Shown piece by piece: positions 8,129 to 19,583 of a stretch of DNA of 42,488 bases. The notes under the pieces are model-generated. The model did not search any database. It was given only the letters and a program-made list of their open reading frames with translations, and was not told where the DNA came from. Position 1 is the stretch's first letter; each line of letters starts with the position of its first letter. The translations under genes and the position numbers were made by a program. The DNA is from Methanosarcinaceae archaeon (GTDB lineage Archaea > Halobacteriota > Methanosarcinia > Methanosarcinales > Methanosarcinaceae), in contig JAUWQD010000021.1 in NCBI GenBank assembly GCA_030611265.1, positions 1 to 42,488 of the forward strand. The letters run 5' to 3'.

Positions 8129-10684
8129 TTATTCGTCATCGTTCTCCGGCTTGATCCTCGCGACCCCAACGACCGCATCACCTGATTTTATGTTCATGAT
8201 CTTAACACCCTGTGTGTTCCTGCCTTGCACGCGAATACCCTTTACAGGTATTCGTATGATTATACCGTCAGAACTGGTTAGCATAACCTCATCATCTTGC
8301 TCGACAGCCTTGACATTCACCACAGGACCATTTCGAAGACTGGTGACGATCGTAATAACTCCACGTCCGCCCCTGTGCATTGTACGGTACTCTCCAAATT
8401 CGGTACGCTTTCCGAATCCGTTTTCGGTAATTGTCAAAAGGGTGGCATTCTCATCCACAATATCCATACTGACAACAGCATCACCCTCTCCAAGCCTCAT
8501 ACCTCGAACCCCACGAGCGCTTCTGCCCATGGAACGCACATCGGATTCAAGGAATCGAATGGCTTTGCCGTGTCTTGATACCATAACAACGTCTCTTGAG
8601 CCGTCTGTCATAATGACATTTACAAGTTCGTCGTCATCAAGCAATGTAATTGCAATAATTCCGCCTTTCCTCGGATTACTGAAATCAGAGAGTGCACTCT
8701 TTTTCACAGTACCTGACTTTGTACCCATTAACAGGTACTTGTCATCCTCAAACTTGCTCACAGGGATCATCGCAGTTACCGATTCATCCTCACCAAGTTC
8801 AAGGAAGTTCACGATCGCCTTTCCGCGTGATTGTCTGCTCGCAGCCGGAATATCATACACCTTTCGCCAGTGTATCCTGCCCTTGTTCGTGAAACAGAGC
8901 AAATAATCGTGAGTGGATGCAACAAAGATGTCTTCGACAAAATCTTCCTCTTTTGTGTCCATTCCAATAACACCTTTACCACCACGGTGCTGTTGCTTGT
9001 ACGTATCAACAGGCAACCGCTTGATGTAACCACTGTTTGTAACAGTGACCGCAACCTCTTCTACCGGAATTAGATCTTCATCAGTAACATCATCATGTAA
9101 TATCTTGATAGTTGACCTTCTGGCATCTGCAAATTTGGCACGCAACTCTGTGAGTTCTTCCCTGATTATCTCATATTTGCGGGATTCACTCGCAATGATA
9201 TCTTTCAACTCTGCGATAACTTTGATCAGTTCATCAAATTCATCATCGATCTTCTGGCGCTCAAGTCCGGTCAGACGCTGCAGGCGCATGTCAAGAATTG
9301 CTTTTGCCTGCAACTCATCCAACCCGAACTTCTCAATAAGACCTGCCTTTGCCTCATCAGCAGTCCTTGAAGCACGGATGAGTGCAATGACCTCATCGAT
9401 ATGGTCAAGTGCGATCTTCAAACCATTTAAGATATGTGCCCTTGCCTCTGCCTTATTCAGGTCGAACTGGCTGCGCTTAAGGATGATATCGATCCTGTGC
9501 TGCAGATATATCTGTAATATCTCACGAAGGTTCAGTACCCTTGGCACATTATCAACCAGAGCGAGATTGATGATCCCGAATGTGGTTTCCATCGAGGTAT
9601 GCTTGTGTAACTGGTTCAATACAACATTCGGATTGGTAGTACGTGTAAGTTCAATCACAACACGGATCCCATCGCGGTCTGACTCATCACGGATATCGGA
9701 AACTCCGATGATCTTCTTTTCGCGGACCAATGCAGCAATACTCTCGATAAGTCTTGCCTTGTTGACCTGATATGGAAGTTCCGTAACAATGATCCTGTTC
9801 TTGTCGTGTTTCATTTCCTCGATTCTAGAAACTGCCTGCAATCGTATCTTTCCACGACCGGTCTCAAACGCATCTTTGATACCCTGTGTACCAAGTATTG
9901 TCGCAGCAGTTGGGAAATCGGGTCCCTTGATGACGGTCATAAGTTCAGGGATTGTCACATCCGGATTATCGATCAACATCAGGGTAGCGTCAACAACTTC
10001 ACCTAAATTATGCGGTGCCATGTTGGTAGCCATTCCTACTGCAATACCTGTTGAACCGTTGATCAAAAGGTTTGGTAGTTTTGCAGGAAGCACTCTGGGT
10101 TCCTCAAGTGATCCGTCATAGTTTGGTTGAAATGCTACAGTTTCCTTGTCAATATCCCCAAGCATCTCATTCGATATCCTGTCCATACGGACTTCGGTAT
10201 ATCGCATTGCTGCTGCGGAATCACCATCAATAGAACCAAAATTACCCTGTCCGTCAATTAGGGGATGTCTCAATGAGAACACCTGTACCATCCTGACGAT
10301 CGTATCATAAACAGCCGAATCGCCATGTGGGTGGTACTTACCCATTACATCTCCCACTACACGTGCGGATTTTTTGTAAGCCTTCTCAAATGTGATGCCC
10401 GATTCCTTCATGGAATACAGGACTCTGCGATGTACAGGCTTCAAACCGTCACGTGCATCAGGAAGTGCACGCCCGATGATAACACTCATCGCATAATCGA
10501 TGTATGAGTTTTTCATCTCATCTTCGATCAATACGGGTATGATCTTTTCACCTGTATCTGTGGTCTGGAGATCGAATGTTTGTTGTTCTTCATCCGGTTG
10601 TGTATCCAATGTTTCGTCATTATCGTTAACATTAACATCAGCATTAACGTCAGCATTTGCATTAATATCGTTGTCTTCTGCCAT
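8129..10684 (-). CDS. gyrA: DNA gyrase subunit A
   Basis: 851 residues; the breakage-reunion subunit of type IIA topoisomerase, which introduces negative supercoils with GyrB. The catalytic tyrosine is Tyr162 ([10 protein letters not shown]). The C-terminal beta-pinwheel carries the GyrA box region QHRGGKG needed for wrapping DNA. The quinolone pocket keeps Ser123 and Asp127 ([12 protein letters not shown]), the residues usual in drug-sensitive enzymes. The first about 45 residues form an unusual Asp/Asn/Val-rich extension ([13 protein letters not shown]), encoded by short imperfect DNA repeats. Start is at ATG 10684, 11 bp after the gyrB stop, so gyrB-gyrA form one operon. Gyrase is a bacterial acquisition shared by many euryarchaea. 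Confidence 0.97.
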   Translation of the reverse strand: MAEDNDINANADVNADVNVNDNDETLDTQPDEEQQTFDLQTTDTGEKIIPVLIEDEMKNSYIDYAMSVIIGRALPDARDGLKPVHRRVLYSMKESGITFEKAYKKSARVVGDVMGKYHPHGDSAVYDTIVRMVQVFSLRHPLIDGQGNFGSIDGDSAAAMRYTEVRMDRISNEMLGDIDKETVAFQPNYDGSLEEPRVLPAKLPNLLINGSTGIAVGMATNMAPHNLGEVVDATLMLIDNPDVTIPELMTVIKGPDFPTAATILGTQGIKDAFETGRGKIRLQAVSRIEEMKHDKNRIIVTELPYQVNKARLIESIAALVREKKIIGVSDIRDESDRDGIRVVIELTRTTNPNVVLNQLHKHTSMETTFGIINLALVDNVPRVLNLREILQIYLQHRIDIILKRSQFDLNKAEARAHILNGLKIALDHIDEVIALIRASRTADEAKAGLIEKFGLDELQAKAILDMRLQRLTGLERQKIDDEFDELIKVIAELKDIIASESRKYEIIREELTELRAKFADARRSTIKILHDDVTDEDLIPVEEVAVTVTNSGYIKRLPVDTYKQQHRGGKGVIGMDTKEEDFVEDIFVASTHDYLLCFTNKGRIHWRKVYDIPAASRQSRGKAIVNFLELGEDESVTAMIPVSKFEDDKYLLMGTKSGTVKKSALSDFSNPRKGGIIAITLLDDDELVNVIMTDGSRDVVMVSRHGKAIRFLESDVRSMGRSARGVRGMRLGEGDAVVSMDIVDENATLLTITENGFGKRTEFGEYRTMHRGGRGVITIVTSLRNGPVVNVKAVEQDDEVMLTSSDGIIIRIPVKGIRVQGRNTQGVKIMNIKSGDAVVGVARIKPENDDE

Positions 10685-10695
10685 CTTTTCTCACC

Positions 10696-12882
<2,187 letters not shown>

Positions 12883-13434
12883 CGCACTTTCCGCAGGTAA
12901 ATCCCAAAAGTGAATCTTTTTAATAGTATATATTTTATAAATATATAGTGCAAGTTAATCCGAGCATAGCGAGGATTTTCTTGTCAACTTCACCCATTTC
13001 ATCAGTAAACTCATCTGAGGCGGTGACTACTGCATGAATATAACAACAATATCACTATCTCATTTAGGATTAGTTCGCGGAACGTTTGACGAACTTGGTA
13101 TTGCAGACTTAATAGATGCCAACATGCCAAAAAATCAAAAGCACAATTTACCTCATTCCACAGTAATCAAAGCCATGTGTTTGAATGGTTTGGGATTCAA
13201 CGAAAGCCGACTGTACCTTTATTCTGACTATTTTGAAAACCTTCCAACAGAACGATTATTGGGAGAAGGAATACTATGAAAAACGTTCCATTTGGCAACC
13301 ATATTCTGCACACCGACACAACCAATTTCAGTTTATATGGAAATTACGAGAATCGTGATCCTGAACTCAATACCATTGAGATTACTTATGGCCACCTAAA
13401 GACATGCGATGGGATCTGAAACGTTATGTATTGA
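12883..13434 (+). mobile_element. Decayed copy of the IS1634/IS4-like element
   Basis: It begins with the left terminal inverted repeat cgcactttccgca (12883-12895), carries a 5' leader, and then the start of the transposase. Identity to the copy at the window start is high to about 13272. Then about 97 bp are missing (the equivalent of 121-220 of the first copy is replaced by 3 bases). Weaker similarity continues to about 13434, after which the rest of the element is gone. No right end is visible. Confidence 0.85.
12928..12983 (+). repeat. Tandem hairpin repeat (AT hairpin + GA-loop hairpin), copy 1
   Basis: AT hairpin atatattt-tat-aaatatat (12928-12946), then a second hairpin (12951-12983) with outer pairs caag/cttg, inner stem aatcc/ggatt and loop gagcatagcga. 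Near-identical arrangements occur at 33983-34038 and, on the other strand, at 19415-19470, with paired base changes in the stems. Here it lies in the IS leader region between the left end and the transposase start. Confidence 0.75.
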
Positions 13435-13440
13435 GCTTTT
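13034..13440 (+). pseudogene. Transposase remnant, internal deletion and frameshift
   Basis: Provides the true N-terminus of the transposase family here (MNITTISLSHLGLVRGTFDE). After 81 codons the frame ends at a TGA created at the edge of the internal deletion. Beyond it, sequence matching codons for MKNVPxxNHILHxDTT, the region before the first catalytic Asp, is still visible. A one-base loss near 13397 and divergence to about 13434 complete the decay. It cannot make an active enzyme. Confidence 0.85.
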
Positions 13441-13501
13441 TGGAGCTTTTTTTGTTTACGATGTATTGACACCTTCCAAATACCAAAAATACAATTCCCC
13501 A

Positions 13502-13597
13502 CATCACTCCATCGCAAGCCTCACAAGTTCCACCAGATCAATAACATCCGTGTCACTCCCGCCTTCGATCAAATTCTTGGTACAAAGCGGACACGAT
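13502..13597 (-). pseudogene. 96-bp duplicate of the 3' end of the GlcF-like gene
   Basis: Matches 14083-14178 with only two differences in 96 bases. In the minus direction it encodes the last about 31 residues of the iron-sulfur oxidoreductase plus its stop. No start or upstream part is present, so it is not a gene. It lies between the IS remnant and the small membrane-protein gene. Confidence 0.9.
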
Positions 13598-13615
13598 AAC
13601 ACGTCAACATAATAT

Positions 13616-14038
13616 CTATTCCAAAAAACCCTCTATTATGTATATTGGATAATCTTCACTCCCTTTATAATATATTATTATGGCTATAGCTTTCAAAAGA
13701 TGTATTTTTGTAGTATGTGTCTCTGTAATTTTATCGTCAAGAGTAACTCTAAAGGTGTATTCTGACCATCGGTCAATCTTTAACCGGAGTGTTTTAGGAC
13801 AGGTTGCAGACGTTCTTGGATATACTAAAAACTCTTCTTTAAGTATTGATCTATTATGTGAATCAAATACTTCAACTACTATTTTATGATCGTTAAAATC
13901 CTGATTTTGTATACCAAATAGTGGCAGTGGATCCTCACGAGGATAAAGTAAAGCCTTCTGGACGAAAGGAGATGCGACATATAATCCTAATATTAGTATT
14001 GTCAGACCCACCAATACTACAACAATTTTTTTGTTCAT
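13616..14038 (-). CDS. Small membrane-anchored protein of unknown function
   Basis: 140 residues starting MNKKIVVVLVGLTILILGLY: an N-terminal membrane anchor or signal segment (about 5-25), then a predicted extracytoplasmic beta-rich domain (KIVVEVFDSHNRSIL, EYTFRVTLDDKI) that looks like a small Ig-like fold. There are no catalytic motifs or cysteine pairs. The gene is flanked by the two copies of the 96-bp direct repeat, so it may have arrived with, or been trapped by, a local duplication. No family recognised. Confidence 0.6.
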   Translation of the reverse strand: MNKKIVVVLVGLTILILGLYVASPFVQKALLYPREDPLPLFGIQNQDFNDHKIVVEVFDSHNRSILKEEFLVYPRTSATCPKTLRLKIDRWSEYTFRVTLDDKITETHTTKIHLLKAIAIIIYYKGSEDYPIYIIEGFLE

Positions 14039-14084
14039 TTTTCACCCCATTTAAAAAAAGATGGTAACTTTAAACAATTAATCA

Positions 14085-15143
14085 TCACTCCATCGCAAGC
14101 CTCACAAGTTCCACCAGATCAATAACATCCGTATCACTCCCGCCTTCTATCAAATTCTTGGTACAAAGCGGACACGATGTAATAAGATAATCCACCCCAT
14201 CGGGAACTTCCTCCAGCCTCTTTTTTGCAAGTGCAAGCGAAAGCTCCGGGTACCCTGTGCGAACACCGCCTCCACCGCCACAGCATCGCGCATTCTCGCG
14301 GTTCGTCTTCATCTCCTTAAGATCGCACACAGCCTCGATTACCTTTCGCGGCGCATCGAATACTCCTCTCCATCGTCCAAGATGGCATGCATCATGATAC
14401 GTTACAGTAAGGTCAAGACGCTTAAGTTCCATCTCAGACAGGCGTTCCGCCAAAAACTCAGACACGTGCACCACCTCGAACTCATCAGAATGACTCTCTG
14501 TCAGGGCATTGTGGCACCCTGCACAACTCGTGATGATAGTATGCGCACCCACCTTCCGCATCTGATCTGCATTGTGTGCAATATTCTCATCCACATTAAA
14601 ACCTGTTCTAATAAGAGGTGAACCGCAACACACCTCATCAGGCAGTATAGTAACATCAAAATGACTCAGAACATCAAAAATCGCAATCAATGATTCAGGA
14701 TAACGATATGCTCCAAGGCACCCCACGAAATACACATATTCCGCAGTCTCCTTTATCGATCCCGTATACTTACCAAGCCACGCGCGCCTGTCCGACACAT
14801 CACCAAGCGAATTGCCGGTCCCGTTTATCCTTTCATGGAGTTTCTCCTGCGCCGTGGTCATATTACCATTCATCACAAGCTTGTGACGGGTATTCTCAAT
14901 AACATCAATAGGATCCGCACCTGCCGGACACATCTGTTTGCACATCCCGCACGTCATACAGGTGTTAATACTCTCAAGCACATCATCATCAACATCAAGC
15001 CCCTGCGAGAGACCATGTGCAACAAGCATACGCCCGCGCGCACCGGCCGATTCCCATCCAACCTCCTCCAGAACAGGACAGACCGAGCGGCATGCACCAC
15101 ACCTGACGCATTTTAATATCGACCTGAGATCCGATCCAAGCAT
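14085..15143 (-). CDS. GlcF-like iron-sulfur (CCG-domain) oxidoreductase subunit
   Basis: 352 residues. The N-terminus has two [4Fe-4S] ferredoxin sets, Cys12/15/18/22 and Cys62/65/68/72. Two cysteine-rich CCG domains follow (VCCGSP...CAGCHN and ARCCGGGGG...SCPLC). This is the layout of the electron-transfer subunit of glycolate/lactate oxidases and of heterodisulfide reductase HdrD-type proteins. It starts 3 bp after the stop of the FAD subunit gene, so the two form an operon. It likely takes electrons from the flavoprotein to a membrane or quinone-like carrier (methanophenazine in this group, by inference). The 3' end exists twice (see 13502-13597). Confidence 0.85.
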   Translation of the reverse strand: MLGSDLRSILKCVRCGACRSVCPVLEEVGWESAGARGRMLVAHGLSQGLDVDDDVLESINTCMTCGMCKQMCPAGADPIDVIENTRHKLVMNGNMTTAQEKLHERINGTGNSLGDVSDRRAWLGKYTGSIKETAEYVYFVGCLGAYRYPESLIAIFDVLSHFDVTILPDEVCCGSPLIRTGFNVDENIAHNADQMRKVGAHTIITSCAGCHNALTESHSDEFEVVHVSEFLAERLSEMELKRLDLTVTYHDACHLGRWRGVFDAPRKVIEAVCDLKEMKTNRENARCCGGGGGVRTGYPELSLALAKKRLEEVPDGVDYLITSCPLCTKNLIEGGSDTDVIDLVELVRLAME

Positions 15144-15146
15144 AAC

Positions 15147-16520
15147 TTACACCCCCAACTTCCCGGGATTCAATATCCCTTTGGGATCAAGTGCGTGCTT
15201 GATCAGGATCATCACATCCAAAGCACCCCCGTGCTCAAGCCTCATATACTCAGACCGCGCGCTGCCTATCCCGTGCTCCGCACTCACAGTCCCACCAAGC
15301 ATGATGGCAGTTTTGTGAATTTTATCCGCAGCAAGATTCAGTCTTTCCCACTGCTCATTATCCAGCATATCAATACACATGCCCGTATGCAAGTTACCGT
15401 CCCCGATATGCCCATATGTCATGATAGGCAGGTCAAATTCATCTGAAATTGACTGCACCAGTTTAAGCATCCTCGGAATTTCTTTTATTGGTACACCAAT
15501 ATCTTCCCCAACATAAACCCGCGTCCTGTTTGGATCGATCCTTGAAATTGCCGCACCAACCAACCTGCGCGCCGACCATATTTCCTCCATCTCCTCCCTG
15601 TCTGCCGCAATTCGAATACCTGATGCCAGAGGATTGCATACCGACTCAACAGTTTCCGATTCTTCCACAACAGAACTCTGTGTTCCATCCAACTCAAACA
15701 AAATCGTCGCACCGGCATTCGGAATTGAGATATTGGGATCATAAGCATTCAACACCTCGACAGTTGTCCTGTCAAGTATCTCACATGCAGACGGTATCAC
15801 ACCTGCCGAAAGCGCCTTAACCACAGCCTCACCTGCAAGTTCAGGAGTTTCAAATGATGCCAGAACAACAGTCCGCGCTTTTGGAAGCGGAAGTACCTTG
15901 AGCACCGCCTTTGTGATCACGCCAAGCGTACCTTCAGAACCCACCATTAGCCGCGTCAGGTCATAACCTGCTGATGATTTTAATGTTTTTGAACCCGTGT
16001 TTATCACACTGCCGTCTGCCATGACAACCTCAAGGTCAAGCACATAACTTTTTGTGGTCCCGTATTTCACAGAACGCATCCCGCTCCCATTGTTTGCGAC
16101 CAATCCCCCGATCGTACACATAGCCGAACTTCCCGGGTCAGGCGGGAAAAAGAAACCTTCCGCCTTTAGCGCTTCATTTAGTTTTGAATGTATAACACCA
16201 GGCTCGACCGCAACCTGTAGGTTACTAATATCAATATTAAGTATTCGATCCATGCCTGAAAGGTCAAGAACGATCCCCCCCTCCAGCGCGACAGCCCCGC
16301 CTGCAAGACCGGTTCCGGCACCACGTGCTGTCACAGGAATATCATGCTCATTTGCAACCCGCAGTATCTGTGAAACTTGTTCAGTATCCTGCGGACGCAC
16401 AACGCAGTCAGGGGTGCCACGGATCTGGGATGCATCTGAAGAATAACAGTATAACTGCACGGGTGCCGCTGTTGCCCTGTCAATTCCGACTATTTCCTGC
16501 AGTTTTGTAATTAAATCCAT
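15147..16520 (-). CDS. GlcD/Dld-like FAD-linked 2-hydroxyacid oxidase
   Basis: 457 residues of the FAD_binding_4 / FAD-oxidase C family: VVRPQDTEQVSQIL, then the FAD-binding loop TARGAGTGLAGGAV, NNGSGMRSVKYG, and C-terminal YGHIGDGNLHTGM and SAEHGIG with the metal/substrate histidines. The family oxidises D-lactate, glycolate or similar 2-hydroxy acids. Together with the adjacent iron-sulfur subunit it makes a two-part dehydrogenase, most simply a D-lactate dehydrogenase. The substrate cannot be set from sequence. The gene is divergent from arcS with 93 bp between starts. Confidence 0.88.
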   Translation of the reverse strand: MDLITKLQEIVGIDRATAAPVQLYCYSSDASQIRGTPDCVVRPQDTEQVSQILRVANEHDIPVTARGAGTGLAGGAVALEGGIVLDLSGMDRILNIDISNLQVAVEPGVIHSKLNEALKAEGFFFPPDPGSSAMCTIGGLVANNGSGMRSVKYGTTKSYVLDLEVVMADGSVINTGSKTLKSSAGYDLTRLMVGSEGTLGVITKAVLKVLPLPKARTVVLASFETPELAGEAVVKALSAGVIPSACEILDRTTVEVLNAYDPNISIPNAGATILFELDGTQSSVVEESETVESVCNPLASGIRIAADREEMEEIWSARRLVGAAISRIDPNRTRVYVGEDIGVPIKEIPRMLKLVQSISDEFDLPIMTYGHIGDGNLHTGMCIDMLDNEQWERLNLAADKIHKTAIMLGGTVSAEHGIGSARSEYMRLEHGGALDVMILIKHALDPKGILNPGKLGV

Positions 16521-16613
16521 TTTTCCTTAATTCTTTTGAGACGTTATGGTATGCTTAAAGTTTGCGGTGCTTTATGCCAAACATTTACATCTATGTAGGA
16601 GAATCTACATCCA

Positions 16614-18482
16614 ATGACAAGGTATTTTGAAGTACAACAACGCGATGGTGCCGCAAGAATAGGAAAGTTATTACTTGGCACGCAGATACGCACGCCACAT
16701 ATTATCGAGACCAGCCAACTCAAAAAATGGAAAAATGGAAACAATCCGATACTTGATGCAGGTTCGCTCTGGAGTTTAGGATCAAAAGAAAGTGCACAAA
16801 AGCATCTTGATGAGATACGTGCGAAGGTTGGTGGTGATACACTGATCATCCTCCCGCATCAGTCATTCCCACTTGCTGCACCCGATGACGTAGCAGTGAA
16901 GACTGCTGATGCTCTTGATCTTTCAACCGGTGGTGCCATTGGATCTACGTTCCGTGCAGGGCGGCAGGTCATAAAAAGCGACCTGTATGTAATGGAAGGC
17001 GCAGGAAGTCTTGAGAACAATTCAAGGCGTTTCTTCAATACCTTACTGGAACTGAAAAACAGTGTCCCTCCCGATACGGCGGTGTATGCGCCGAACATGT
17101 GCCTGCCCGAAAACGCGGCAATGCTCGTGTACCTCGGAATCGATATTGTAGATGATACGCGCGCGGTGGTTGCCGCATACAGCGACATCTATCTCACAAC
17201 ATCCGGCAGGTTCTATCTCGATTCACTCGCAGAACTTCCATGCAAATGTGAAACATGCGCGCATCTTGATATCAAAGAACTCAGGGATATGGATAAAATT
17301 AAGCGCGCACAGCATCTTGAAAAACATAACAGGAACGTGCTTGAAGCCGAACTCGCACTTGTGAGGGAAAAGATACGTGCAGGCACCCTGCGGGAATATG
17401 TCGAAGGACAATGCAGGACGCGTCCCTGGCTGACAGCGCTTTTGAGAATTGCAGATTCCGAATATGGTTATATCGAGCAGCGCGCACCGATCGTACGCTC
17501 AAACCAGATGATAGCAAATACCGGTGAATCGCAGACGCGCGCAGAAGTTGTGCGGTTTGCAAACCGGATCAATGAAAGATACACCCCGCCTGATGCTGAT
17601 ATATTGCTACTGTTGCCATGCTCTGCAAAGAAACCTTATGGAATTTCAAATTCACACCAGAGATTTATCAGGGCACTTGGGAAGGGACGCAAGTTCGTTC
17701 ACGAGGTCATTATCACATCCCCGCTTGGAATTGTTCCGCGTGAACTTGAACTAACCTATCCTGCCGCGCATTATGATATTGCTGTCACAGGATACTGGGA
17801 TGCAGAGGAAAAAGCATGGGTTAGTGAGTGTCTTGCCAATTATCTCTCAAAGAACAGTTATTCGACCATTGTTGCTCATGTGGAAGGTGCGTATCGTGAT
17901 ATTTGCAAAACTGTGAGCAAGGAACTTGGTATGGAGTTTATTTACACAAGCAGCGGCAATGTGACATCATATGAATCGCTACGGAATTTAAAAGATACTG
18001 TTTTAGAACTTTGCGACGGGCGCAAACGTTCGGCTGAGACCGTAAAAAAAGACATGCTGCGTAAGATCACAGATTACCAGTTCGGACATGGGGCTGGCGA
18101 GATACTGATACCTGAACGTGCGGTCATTAAGGCTCCATTTCCAAAACATCAGGTGTATATTGACAAGACCCATGTCGCAACCCTTGTGCCACAATACGGC
18201 ACACTGGCAATTACAATAGCGGGAGCAGAGATGTTGCTGCCACGTAACAAATATGTGGTTACGATCGAGGATTTCGTGCCAAAGGGCTCGATACTTGCTG
18301 TCGGTGTAACCGGTGCAGACCCTGATATCAGACCAAACGATGAAGTGCTTGTGTCAGGCAGTAAAGCATTCTGTGTCGGGCGCGCGGTGATGAGCGGAAA
18401 AGAGATGGAAGGATCTACACGCGGAATAGCTGTCGACCTGAGGCATGTGAAAAAAATCCTCCATCCGGTCGGATTTACTTAG
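16614..18482 (+). CDS. arcS: Archaeosine synthase (TgtA2/ArcS)
   Basis: 622 residues. The N-terminal part resembles the tRNA-guanine transglycosylase barrel but lacks the catalytic features of TgtA. The middle domain has the ArcS signature LPCSAKKPYGISNSH, and a PUA domain closes the protein (YVVTIEDFVPKGSIL...VGRAVMSGKEM). ArcS acts on preQ0 at position 15 of archaeal tRNA after TgtA has inserted it, adding lysine in the pathway that ends in archaeosine (with the radical SAM partner RaSEA where present). It is cytoplasmic and a single-gene unit here. Confidence 0.9.
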   Translation: MTRYFEVQQRDGAARIGKLLLGTQIRTPHIIETSQLKKWKNGNNPILDAGSLWSLGSKESAQKHLDEIRAKVGGDTLIILPHQSFPLAAPDDVAVKTADALDLSTGGAIGSTFRAGRQVIKSDLYVMEGAGSLENNSRRFFNTLLELKNSVPPDTAVYAPNMCLPENAAMLVYLGIDIVDDTRAVVAAYSDIYLTTSGRFYLDSLAELPCKCETCAHLDIKELRDMDKIKRAQHLEKHNRNVLEAELALVREKIRAGTLREYVEGQCRTRPWLTALLRIADSEYGYIEQRAPIVRSNQMIANTGESQTRAEVVRFANRINERYTPPDADILLLLPCSAKKPYGISNSHQRFIRALGKGRKFVHEVIITSPLGIVPRELELTYPAAHYDIAVTGYWDAEEKAWVSECLANYLSKNSYSTIVAHVEGAYRDICKTVSKELGMEFIYTSSGNVTSYESLRNLKDTVLELCDGRKRSAETVKKDMLRKITDYQFGHGAGEILIPERAVIKAPFPKHQVYIDKTHVATLVPQYGTLAITIAGAEMLLPRNKYVVTIEDFVPKGSILAVGVTGADPDIRPNDEVLVSGSKAFCVGRAVMSGKEMEGSTRGIAVDLRHVKKILHPVGFT

Positions 18483-18529
18483 AGTATATGAATTTTTTAA
18501 AATTTAAGAATTAATACTATGTTTTGTCC

Positions 18530-18613
18530 CAACCGCAGCAGAGTTGCCTCTATTTTTATTCTCTGCAGTCCTCTGCGGTTTTTCGAATCGTCTAGAAAAT
18601 AATAAAAAGTCTC
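18530..18613 (-). repeat. 'aaccgcagagg' intergenic repeat, copy A
   Basis: An inverted pair aaccgcag...ctctgcggtt (18532-18576) followed by ataataaaaagtctct. Read on the minus strand, it lines up with 32328-32382 over about 55 bases (gagactttttattat, then ttcg, aaaacc, cagagga, cagagaa). It follows the arcS stop and may also act as a terminator hairpin. Confidence 0.65.
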
Positions 18614-19303
18614 TGTAAATTTTCAAAAACCACAAGTTTATTAACCTTCAACCACTTATTACAATGTGTAATCACTTAATGCAGATTACATTCGTGATTG
18701 AAAATCAATAAATAGCGTAACTAAACGCTCAAATATTTCATTGGTACAATCACATTTACAATAATAGTTAGAATCATTAGTAATATTTAATTTACAACAT
18801 CATTAAATAATTCAAATGTCATATATACAAGGGAGCAAGAAAGTATATTCACAGGGTGAAGTTTTAGCAGATAAAAAAGATATGATGGTGGGTATTGACA
18901 AAGGCATTTTTCAGGGTTTAAATAAAGATCCTAAATCCTAAAATTGCAGGAGCATAGGCACTCCATAACAGTCTACATGACTGTAAGGACAAGAAGAGTG
19001 GTCTGGTTCAGGATTCTCAGCAATTCAACAATAAATGGGTTGTATTCATATCGAATCTAACATGCAAACAACATGATGCAAAAACATTTACAATCATTGT
19101 TTCTATTGTGACATTGTGGAAAAAGTTCGACACATAAAAACACGGACAACAACTTGTACGGAATATTGTACAAGCACAGTATTAGTATTTGAGGGAAAAT
19201 CAAATCTGACTGGTAGATACATCAGAAATCATTTCCCTTGTTATGTTGTAAATTATTTTAATTCTACTATTTTTGTATATAGTACATAATGTAAAATTAT
19301 GTC

Positions 19304-19531
19304 AGTCCGACTTCGTCGGACTCCTTGCACAAAGTACAAGGTCTCAGATTTAACGCGAACGAATTGAGTGTTTGCTCGATAATGTATAAAACAAGCCTCT
19401 TGCATAGGCTTAGACAAGAAAATCCTCGCTATGCTCGGATTAACTTGCACTATATGTTTATAAAACATATACTACAAGAAAATCTTCGCTGACGCTCAGA
19501 TTAACTTGGAATACATAATTTTACAAATTAT
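19304..19531. repeat. Cluster of seven short hairpins before dnaG
   Basis: In order: agtccgac-ttc-gtcggact (19304-19322); ccttg...caagg (19323-19341); aacgc/gtgtt with loop gaacgaattga (19352-19372); aagcct...aggctt (19393-19411); caagaaaatcc...ggattaacttg (19415-19447) with AT hairpin atatgtt...aacatat (19452-19470); caagaaaatct...agattaacttg (19474-19508) with AT hairpin ataattt...aaattat (19515-19531). The last two pairs are minus-strand copies of the tandem hairpin element at 12928-12983; between them aatcc/ggatt becomes aatct/agatt. The array ends about 50 bp before the dnaG start. Confidence 0.7.
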
Positions 19532-19583
19532 ATACAATGAAAAACGCACAATAAAAGATAATTAAATTGTGGAGAATAAAAAT

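Larger units (their letters stand above)
18483..19583. other. 1.1-kb non-coding stretch upstream of dnaG
   Basis: No convincing gene. It holds an 'aaccgcagagg' family repeat (about 18530-18613), a 41-codon open frame at 18816-18941 with no recognised relatives, a palindrome cttgtac...gtacaag (19153-19174), and a dense run of hairpins (19304-19531) described separately. Confidence 0.7.

Noticed and set aside
18816-18941. 41-codon open frame (MSYIQGSKKVYSQ...) considered as a transposase remnant
   Set aside because: The stretch VGIDKG vaguely recalls IS110-type starts, but too short and without a second supporting segment or ends.
19253-19468. 71-residue minus-strand open frame
   Set aside because: It runs through the hairpin array and its residues simply translate the repeats; no start site support.
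19304-19531. CRISPR array
   Set aside because: The hairpins are not direct repeats of constant length with unique spacers of even size, and no cas gene is in the window.
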